Below are positions 57,860 through 64,000 of a stretch of DNA of 64,000 bases, piece after piece. A program made the position numbers and the translations under genes. Positions within the stretch are counted from its first letter, which is position 1, and each line of letters begins with the position of its first letter. Source of the DNA: Agarivorans gilvus (GTDB taxonomy: Bacteria > Pseudomonadota > Gammaproteobacteria > Enterobacterales > Celerinatantimonadaceae); assembly GCF_001420915.1 (NCBI RefSeq), contig NZ_CP013021.1:3940501-4004500 (forward strand), in the 5' to 3' direction. The notes under the pieces are model-generated. The model was given only the letters and a program-made list of their open reading frames with translations. It was not told the origin of the DNA and searched no databases.

Positions 57860-59908
57860 CTAGCGGCTGTGGTGCTGTTCGTTGGTATGGGGGTTTATAT
57901 AACTGTGGCTGCCGCGTATATCTTCGGCGTAGTGAGCCGATTGACCCAGCTCTTCAAAAATCTCTTTTAAGGCTAGCTGTTGTTTGCTGCTGCTTTGTTC
58001 AAAACGTATATGCAGTAGTTTTTTACCCTCATGATCGTTGCTTTGATCCACCACATTGCCGCTTAAGTCGACATGTTTGTTTTTACCTTTGAATAAATAA
58101 TCTAGCGCTAGTTTCACGCTCTGCTGAATATTAATACCATGCTGAGTCGGTACCGTGAGTTTTACCCCGCCCAAACTGACATCTTTGGTTAAACCCTGAA
58201 AGCTTATTTGTCCTTGCTTAATGGTGTATTTTAATCCTGTAGGCATCCGTGGATGAGTGCGTTTCTCATCGGATTTTTTAGTCGGCGCCTTCACCTGAGT
58301 TTCAATCGAGAAGCGCTGTAATAGGTCGGTAATATTGCTAGAGACTTGGGCTAATTGACCGGCCACCAAGGCTGAGGTTTCTGACTTGTTATGGCTGTCT
58401 TCGATAATTTCTTGCAACTCGATTTGGGTTTGTTTGAGTATTTCTAACTGTTGGTTTTGGTGCTCGACTTGTTCGTCGATATTTTGTTGAGCTTGAGCCA
58501 CTTGTTGAATGTTTTCGGTGACTTGCAGTATGCCTTGTTCGGTTTGCTGAGAGGTTTCACGGCTTTGTTCTACCTTGCTGGTGACCTCGGCCATACTGGT
58601 GACTACCAGTTGTACCCCTTCGGTGAGCTGAGTAATAAGCTTGGCAATTTCGTCGGTAGAGTTGCCGGTGCGGGCGGCGAGGCTGCGTACCTCGTCGGCC
58701 ACTACTGCAAAACCTCGGCCTTGCTCGCCGGCACGGGCGGCCTCAATCGCGGCATTTAATGCCAGCAAGTTGGTTTGTTCGGAAATGGCGCGGATCGCAT
58801 CAACAATGCCATAAACCTGCTCGGCAGTATTGCTTAAGTCTTGAATAAAGCGGCTGGCTTTTTGGGTTTCTTCCGAGGTGGTACTCATCATCGAAATATT
58901 TTCGCCCACTAGAGTAGAAGCATGGGTTGATAGCGAGTTACATTCGGTCACCATGCTTAAGGTTTGAGCAGCTATTTCACTGAGTCTGGCGGTGGATTCC
59001 TCAAGGCTTTGTGAGTTCTCATACATATTACTGAAGCGCTGCTGCTCGTTGCGATTAGCTTGACTGATTTGAGTTGATAACTCTGAAACTTGGGTAGACG
59101 ACAAATTGATACTGCTAGACGCCACACGAATTTCGCTAAATGCTTCTTGCAAAGATTGGCGCATTAATTCGATGTGGTGGGCCAACATACCCACTTCATT
59201 CTTGCTGATAATGTTGTTTAGCTCGGGCAGGGCTTTGAGATCACCGCGGCTAATTTTACGGCTGGTTGCTACTAGTAGATTAATGGGTTGAGTCGTGTCT
59301 CTAATTACCAACCACGCCATTAATGAGGCCAGCAATACCATAATCACAGCCAAGCCTATACTGTTATTGACTAAGCTATACAGTTTTTGCTCGGAATAGC
59401 CTGCATAAATGCCGACTGCCTTATTCATTGCCGCCATGCTTTTATGATTACTTTCTAAAAAAGCTGTGGCGTTGGCCGTGCTGGGGGTTTGGCGTAGGTT
59501 TTTCGCGGCTTGCAACTGCTGTTGCCATAGTTGTTCTACCGTGCGAAGCTGTTCAATAAAGGGTTGGAAACTTGGGGCTGGCAGATTAATTGCGTTGTTC
59601 ATGCCTAAGTCGGCGTAGGTTTTTCCACCTCTTATTAGAGCATTAAGTGAAGTTTCGTACAGGGCGACGGTTTTATCGGCGCTGAGTATGCCGGGTAAGT
59701 CTTGGCCTTGTTGCTGGCTGCGAAATAGTTCTTCTGCAGAGAATTTCTTAGTTAACATTCGCTGGCGACCAGCAATATTGACGATTTGCGCATCGGCGTT
59801 ATTTTGCTGGAGAGAGGTGGTCACCAAAAGCACTTCGCCCATCATGGCTAAAGCCAGTAATAAGGGTAAAATAAACAGCTTTTTACGAATAGAAATAGAT
59901 TTAAACAT
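57860..59908 (-). CDS. methyl-accepting chemotaxis protein with PilJ-type sensor and C-terminal PilZ domain
   Basis: 682 residues. Membrane segment about 10-28, then a PilJ/nitrate-sensing-like periplasmic domain (IVNIAGRQRMLTKKFSAEELF), second membrane segment near 190-210 and HAMP. The MCP signalling domain has the hairpin tip AISEQTNLLALNAAIEAARAGEQGRGFAVVADEVRSLA. The final 110 residues are a PilZ domain with RTHPR (R-x-x-x-R) and DVSLGG (D-x-S-x-x-G), the complete c-di-GMP-binding pattern. So chemotaxis or pilus signalling may be tuned directly by c-di-GMP. The start at 59908 has AGGGA nine bases before; an ATG at 59917 is less well placed. Confidence 0.9.
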   Translation of the reverse strand: MFKSISIRKKLFILPLLLALAMMGEVLLVTTSLQQNNADAQIVNIAGRQRMLTKKFSAEELFRSQQQGQDLPGILSADKTVALYETSLNALIRGGKTYADLGMNNAINLPAPSFQPFIEQLRTVEQLWQQQLQAAKNLRQTPSTANATAFLESNHKSMAAMNKAVGIYAGYSEQKLYSLVNNSIGLAVIMVLLASLMAWLVIRDTTQPINLLVATSRKISRGDLKALPELNNIISKNEVGMLAHHIELMRQSLQEAFSEIRVASSSINLSSTQVSELSTQISQANRNEQQRFSNMYENSQSLEESTARLSEIAAQTLSMVTECNSLSTHASTLVGENISMMSTTSEETQKASRFIQDLSNTAEQVYGIVDAIRAISEQTNLLALNAAIEAARAGEQGRGFAVVADEVRSLAARTGNSTDEIAKLITQLTEGVQLVVTSMAEVTSKVEQSRETSQQTEQGILQVTENIQQVAQAQQNIDEQVEHQNQQLEILKQTQIELQEIIEDSHNKSETSALVAGQLAQVSSNITDLLQRFSIETQVKAPTKKSDEKRTHPRMPTGLKYTIKQGQISFQGLTKDVSLGGVKLTVPTQHGINIQQSVKLALDYLFKGKNKHVDLSGNVVDQSNDHEGKKLLHIRFEQSSSKQQLALKEIFEELGQSAHYAEDIRGSHSYINPHTNEQHHSR

Positions 59909-60040
59909 GCTTGCCATCCCTGCAATTTAATAACCTCATCAGTATAGAACATGTTATTGATATTACTAATATGTTGCTGGCAGGTTGCGGCGTACAAAAA
60001 CACAGCAGAGCGCTGGGGCATGCCCCAGCAGAATTTAGGT

Positions 60041-60949
60041 CTAAACGGCTTGGCGGGGGCGTCTTAACCAAGCTAGTGAAGGACGCCCTTTAGTGAAGAC
60101 CAAAAGATTGCCTAACAATACCGTGACTACTCCTAATAAACCTAAGTTACTCCACTGATAGCCTTCAAAAATGGTGGACAGCGCCAAAGCAACAATAGGA
60201 AACAGTACCGTAGCGTAGGCTGCTTTTTGTGGTCCTAAACGCCCCACTAATACTAGGTAGAAACTAAAACCCAGCACCGAGCCGATAATAGCTAAATAGA
60301 ATAAGCTGCCCAGATACAGTGCTTGCAGGCTAAAGCTGAAACCTTGCCCCGAGACCAGACTCCATAACAACAGTAGCAAAGCTCCGTAAGCCATGCCGTA
60401 AGCATTTACCGACAATACCGACAGCCCTTGTTGTTGTTGCTTAGCCGAGAGTATGTTGCCCAAGGAAAAGCAGTAAGTTCCTGCCAGTGCCATCAGTAGC
60501 CCTAGTATTTGTTCGCTGAAGTGCTCTGCTTGGCTAAGATCTGGGTAGAACAGCATGATAATGCCTCCTATGCCTAAACAGCCGCCGCAGAGTAGCCGTA
60601 AGCTGGGACGTTGGCCATGAAATAGCCAGCTATTGAGCATGTTCATGATGGTGGCAATAGAAAATACAATCGAAATTAACCCGCTGGGTATGTACTGGGC
60701 GGCGTGATAAAACAGCATGAAGTTACAGCTAAACAGGCATAAGCCTAATAACAGGCAACTCAGGTGCTGCTGCGGATTAAATTTTTGCAGGCGGCCGCTT
60801 AAGGCTAGTACGCTGACTAAAATCAGCGCGGCAATGGCAAAGCGATACATGATGGAGTTGGCGATGGGCACATCGCCGATTTGGTAGGCGATTGCCAACC
60901 AGGTGGTTCCCCAAATAAATACTGTTGCGGGATAAAGTACAGCTGTCAT
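60041..60949 (-). CDS. EamA/DMT-family transporter
   Basis: 302 residues with ten hydrophobic helices in two EamA repeats (VFIWGTTWLAIAYQIGDVP near the start; GSVLGFSFYLVLVGRLGPQKAAYATVLFPIVALALS in the second). The start is the ATG at 60949 with a textbook AAGGAGG; the longer open frame to 61027 is not used. Relatives export amino acids or other small metabolites; substrate unknown. Confidence 0.85.
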   Translation of the reverse strand: MTAVLYPATVFIWGTTWLAIAYQIGDVPIANSIMYRFAIAALILVSVLALSGRLQKFNPQQHLSCLLLGLCLFSCNFMLFYHAAQYIPSGLISIVFSIATIMNMLNSWLFHGQRPSLRLLCGGCLGIGGIIMLFYPDLSQAEHFSEQILGLLMALAGTYCFSLGNILSAKQQQQGLSVLSVNAYGMAYGALLLLLWSLVSGQGFSFSLQALYLGSLFYLAIIGSVLGFSFYLVLVGRLGPQKAAYATVLFPIVALALSTIFEGYQWSNLGLLGVVTVLLGNLLVFTKGRPSLAWLRRPRQAV

Positions 60950-61185
60950 GCCGCCTCCTTGTGAACGCAATAAGTTGAGCTCGCAGTATCGCAGTTTAGT
61001 CTGCACAACTATTTCAATTTCTTGCACAGCTTAGCGCCGTTTTATAGATTATTGCGCTTTTTCGCAAAGCTGGCTTTTAGTTGAGATAAGAGCCAGCTTT
61101 GGCGGTTTTCTTAGCGGCTTGCGAGTCGCGCTGCGGTCAGTTTGCTGGAGTCGTTTGGCTGAGGCGGATGAGCGCAGTTTTGCGG

Positions 61186-61821
61186 CTAAGAGGGCTGCAT
61201 ATCCTTAGTGAGTTTTAAGCGATGCTTGCCACGGGTGGCCTTGGTTTCTAGGTAGTAGTGGTTATCTTGTTTGCGATACACCCCAGTACTTTGCATTTCG
61301 GTGACTTTAATCCCGTGTTGCTCTAGGGCGGCTTGTTTACGTGGATTATTGCTTAATAGCTTTAGCTGGGATACGCCCATAGCTTTAAGCATTTGTGCTG
61401 CTTCGGCAAAGTCTCGTAGGTCGTCGTCAAAGCCTAATTGGTTGTTAGCCGAATAGGTGTCGATGCCTTTAATTTGCAGTTGGTAGGCGTCTAATTTGTT
61501 GTATAAACCAATGCCTCGCCCTTCTTGGCGCATATAGAGAATGATACCGCCTTGCTCGGCCATTTTTTCAATGGCCTCGTTAAGCTGCTCGCCGCAGTCA
61601 CAACGAGAAGAACCAAAAACATCACCTGTTAGGCATTCGGAATGGATCCGTACTAAGGGCGTGTCTTGTAGGCTGTCGGCTTGCTTGAATACCAAGGCAA
61701 CATGTTCTTTGTCGGTTTTTAGATCGGTGAAGGAGAGCATTTCAGCAGGAATATCGCTACGTCGGCCTACCTGAAACGGTACCCGAGTACGAATTTGACT
61801 GATTTTAGCTGGTTGATTCAT
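61186..61821 (-). CDS. ribA: GTP cyclohydrolase II
   Basis: 211 residues. The zinc ligands are in CLTGDVFGSSRCDCGEQL, and the active-site stretch YMRQEGRGIGLYNKLDAYQLQ and the substrate-closing DDLRDFAEAAQML are complete. It opens GTP to 2,5-diamino-6-ribosylamino-pyrimidinone 5'-phosphate, the first committed step of riboflavin synthesis. A single-domain RibA with a short C-terminal tail, not a RibBA fusion. No FMN riboswitch seen in the 5' region. Monocistronic. Confidence 0.94.
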   Translation of the reverse strand: MNQPAKISQIRTRVPFQVGRRSDIPAEMLSFTDLKTDKEHVALVFKQADSLQDTPLVRIHSECLTGDVFGSSRCDCGEQLNEAIEKMAEQGGIILYMRQEGRGIGLYNKLDAYQLQIKGIDTYSANNQLGFDDDLRDFAEAAQMLKAMGVSQLKLLSNNPRKQAALEQHGIKVTEMQSTGVYRKQDNHYYLETKATRGKHRLKLTKDMQPS

Positions 61822-61917
61822 TAATGCGCTCCATTACTACGGCTTAGGCGAGGCAGAAGTGTATAAATTCATTATACCAAATGCAAAGCATTCCTAATTG
61901 CAAAAGCCTCGAGCTAC

Positions 61918-62586
61918 TTAGAAAGCTGTGTCGACATTGAAATAGAAACCTGTCTCATCTTTACCAAAACCTAAATTCAAGCGTAAGTTGACTCGGGTTT
62001 TTACTTCTAGGCGATAGCCCACACCCGCGTTGGGGAGGATTTGTTCGGCTTTAAACTAACTTAATTCAGGCGCTATTGCGGCAGCGCCCAACCAAAATAG
62101 CATGCCGTGACGTTTGGGCAGATCCCAACGGTATTCCACCTGGCTAAGCAGGCTATGTATGTCGCTAAAGCGGCCTTAATATTGTCAAGCCAGCACACTG
62201 TTACGTGGGCCAAGGGGCTGATAGTGACGATAATTAACACTAAGCGTTTGAAAATGGGTATTGCTGCCGTAAAAAGGGCGAAACAAATCAGTATCTATTT
62301 GTACTAGTTGTCCGCTATAGGGGCTAAGGGTGTCCTGCGGATCAACCTAGTATAAACCTATCGCCGATATGCCCAAACCCAAGGACATTTCTGGATTATA
62401 AAAAGGCCCCGGCAATATACTGAAGTCGATGCTTTTACTGCTGTCGTAACCGCCGTCGGCACCCAGTTTGTCGAGTAGCTTATCTAACCAAGAGGCTTCG
62501 CCTGTTTCACTGGCTGCTGGGGTATTCGCGTAACTCAGCGCTGCACTTAGCATTAAACTGAGTGCTAAGCCGATGATTTTCTTCAT
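61918..62586 (-). pseudogene. decayed BamA/TamA (D15)-family outer-membrane protein
   Basis: Starts with a signal peptide (MKKIIGLALSLMLSAALSYA), then SILPGPFYNPEMSLGLGISAIGLY. The same frame then runs through four stops (TAG, TGA, TAA, TAG) while still coding recognisable strands (LFRPFYGSNTHFQTLSVNYRHY, QVEYRWDLPKRHGMLFWLGA, VRTRVNLR-like, GKDETGFYFNVDTAF). It ends in Phe, as outer-membrane barrels do. About 220 codons remain versus roughly 360 or more in intact relatives, so an internal deletion is also likely. All lesions are substitutions or deletions, unlike the homopolymer frameshifts elsewhere. Confidence 0.75.
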
Positions 62587-62801
62587 AGATATTCCGTTCC
62601 TTGGCTATAGGCTAGTTTAGTTTATTCACAGCAATACTAAAAAGGCTTTTAGATTCAACACTTAAAATCAAACGCGCGATTCTAGGGAAGCTCAACATAA
62701 AGGCAAGTAATTACTGCTATTTTTTGTATTTGGTTTTTCTGATACTCGCGATTATGATGAAACCCACGGGATTGATGTTGCGCGCTAAAGGAGGAAATGC
62801 G

Positions 62802-63698
62802 ATGAAGCCGTTAGAACCATTGCTTTTTCAGCAAGCGCACGTCTTTGAACGTTTGAATCAAGCGCGCGCCACTCTCGATGGCTTGGTCAGTTTGAGCTCT
62901 GAACTGGGTTTTGCCCGTTGGTCTAACAAGGATGATCGCACCGCTTATCAACGCCCTGAGCATCATACTTTAAGTGTTTATCTCTCTGGGGGCTATCAAA
63001 CTAAACGCCAACTTGGCAGCCAGCTAATCGACGGCGGCGCGCCCGGTAAAATCTGTTTAATGCCGGCGGGACATGAATCGCAATGGCAAGTAGATGGTGA
63101 GCTAGCCTTTGTCCATTTGTATTTTTCCGAGCAGAGCCTGCGTGATGAAATAGAGCGGGTATGGGACAAAGACGCCCGTGACTTAAGCTTACAAGAACTC
63201 ACTTTTGCCGACGACCCCGCCATTAGCAGCCTAGTACAGCAGTGGCTGCTAAGCTTGAATTGGTCGGATAAGGCTGACTTTTTAGCTCTACAGCAGGTGG
63301 GGCAGTTACTGCTTAACCACATTGCCAAGCAGTATAGCTCTCGCCCGCTAGCGCCCTTGGAACTAAAAAGCGGCTTAGCGCCGTTTCAACTGCAGCGCTG
63401 TAAGGACTATATAGAAGCACATTTGGCACAGAACATTAGCTTGCAAGATTTGGCGGCGCTGGTGGGTTTAAGCGAATATCACTTTGCCCGCATGTTTAAG
63501 CATAGCTGTGGGCTTAGCCCGCACCGTTATGTGAGTGAGCGGCGGGTGGCATTGGCTAAGCGTTTATTGCAACTGGCCGATTTAAGCTTGTCTGAGATAG
63601 CCTATCAGTCGGGCTTTTCTTCGCAGGCACATTTCAGTGCCCGCTTTAAACAACTCACCGGCTATAGCCCCAAAGCCTACCGTGAGGCCTTGGCTTAG
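62802..63698 (+). CDS. AraC-family regulator
   Basis: 298 residues. N-terminal cupin-like sensor (about 1-190; HTLSVYLSGGYQTKR, CLMPAGHESQW) and a C-terminal double HTH (HLAQNISLQDLAALVGLSEYHFARMFKHSCGLSPHRYVSERRVALAKRLL and SLSEIAYQSGFSSQAHFSARFKQLTGYSPKAYRE). The ATG at 62802 with AAAGGAGG is chosen over an upstream open stretch. It ends two bases before the convergent ABC ATPase gene. Likely a ligand-dependent activator; its target may be outside the window. Confidence 0.9.
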   Translation: MKPLEPLLFQQAHVFERLNQARATLDGLVSLSSELGFARWSNKDDRTAYQRPEHHTLSVYLSGGYQTKRQLGSQLIDGGAPGKICLMPAGHESQWQVDGELAFVHLYFSEQSLRDEIERVWDKDARDLSLQELTFADDPAISSLVQQWLLSLNWSDKADFLALQQVGQLLLNHIAKQYSSRPLAPLELKSGLAPFQLQRCKDYIEAHLAQNISLQDLAALVGLSEYHFARMFKHSCGLSPHRYVSERRVALAKRLLQLADLSLSEIAYQSGFSSQAHFSARFKQLTGYSPKAYREALA

Positions 63699-63700
63699 CT

Positions 63701-64000
63701 TTAAATGATTACTGGGAAGGCTTGCTGCGGATGGCGTAGGATCTCGGCCTGATAATTAAATACCTGAGCAATGTTGCTCTGAGTGAGCACTTGCTCGGGG
63801 CTTCCATCGTGGCAAATCTGACCTTCTTTTAGCAACAAAATTCGCTGGCAGTAACGTGAGGCAAGGTTAAGATCGTGCACCACACTCACCACCGTTGCGC
63901 CTTGTTGGCTAAGCTTGGAGGCATGCTCCATTACCGCTTGCTGATGATTTAAATCCAGCGCGCTGGTGGGCTCATCTAATAACAAAATTTGTTGCTCAAG
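63701..64000 (-). CDS. haem/iron ABC transporter ATPase (HmuV/FecE type), partial
   Basis: The last 100 codons of the gene; the 5' part lies beyond the window. Walker B QQILLLDEPTSALD and the switch His in VVSVVHDLNLASRYCQRILLLKEG are present. The C-terminal stretch (CHDGSPEQVLTQSNIAQVFNYQAEILRHPQQAFPVII) resembles HmuV haem importers more than siderophore importers. Energises uptake across the inner membrane. With the Fur-boxed operon it suggests iron acquisition is a recurring theme. Confidence 0.8.
   Translation of the reverse strand, partial: LEQQILLLDEPTSALDLNHQQAVMEHASKLSQQGATVVSVVHDLNLASRYCQRILLLKEGQICHDGSPEQVLTQSNIAQVFNYQAEILRHPQQAFPVII

Noticed and set aside
61822..61917. FMN riboswitch for ribA
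   Set aside because: The region is only about 100 bases and lacks the conserved RFN element sequences.

Overview
The window looks like the chromosome of a marine gammaproteobacterium of the Alteromonadales/Vibrionales type, most like Agarivorans or a close relative. This is inferred from gene content: VCR-like attC sites, a NorR/NnrS pair, DUF3581, DUF2167, an imelysin/di-haem oxidase iron operon, gadB with an AspT-type antiporter, and MCP-PilZ. Species cannot be fixed from the sequence alone. Base composition is moderate, and most genes have clear Shine-Dalgarno sites.

Layout. (1) 1-8200 is an accessory region. A decayed DUF1330 gene is followed by a scar of the tmRNA (ssrA) 3' end that still has its terminator, then a phage-type tyrosine integrase. 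Next comes a short array of four integron-type gene cassettes, all on the + strand, each ending in an attC-like site, with no integron integrase in view. Two different IS110-family (IS1111-like) elements sit inside attC sites, and a third attC carries a remnant of such an element's non-coding end. (2) 8.3-20.3 kb holds two efflux loci (marR-hlyD-DUF2955 and a lysR/aaeXAB-like operon with a degenerate serine hydrolase), the divergent norR/nnrS nitric-oxide pair with a sigma-54 promoter, and a LysR gene. (3) 20.4-31.5 kb is ordinary backbone: an AcuI/YhdH reductase, an outer-membrane protein of unknown family, a ClsC-like phospholipase D lipoprotein, DUF4442, Lrp, DUF3581, YvcK, an LpxH-like phosphoesterase, TerB, and tRNAs Phe, Thr and Trp. 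(4) 32.4-57.6 kb is bracketed by two 1259-bp IS3-family copies in opposite orientation. Between them lie AEC and TauE transporters, katG, gadB-aspT, a FAD oxidoreductase, DUF2167, DUF2798/LysR, a Fur-boxed iron operon (imelysin, di-haem oxidase, second imelysin, DUF1513) and a DeoR/Gfo-Idh/UPF0303 locus. (5) 57.8-64 kb holds a PilJ-type chemoreceptor with a C-terminal PilZ domain, an EamA exporter, ribA, a dead D15-family outer-membrane gene, an AraC regulator and the end of a haem/iron ABC ATPase.

Three cross-cutting observations stand out. First, a 14-base motif (TCCATCAAARGCGA) occurs three times, each exactly 26 bases before the same point of a TANTAT -10-like box. Two copies lie upstream of genes (the 22.0-kb outer-membrane gene and gadB) and one is orphaned next to an IS, which suggests a small activator-dependent regulon. 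Second, eight genes are split by a single missing base in a G or C run, so they are probably intact genes with homopolymer errors, or slippage mutations, rather than ordinary pseudogenes. Third, the cassette array with attC-targeting IS110 elements and a solo element end is the most unusual mobile-DNA structure here.
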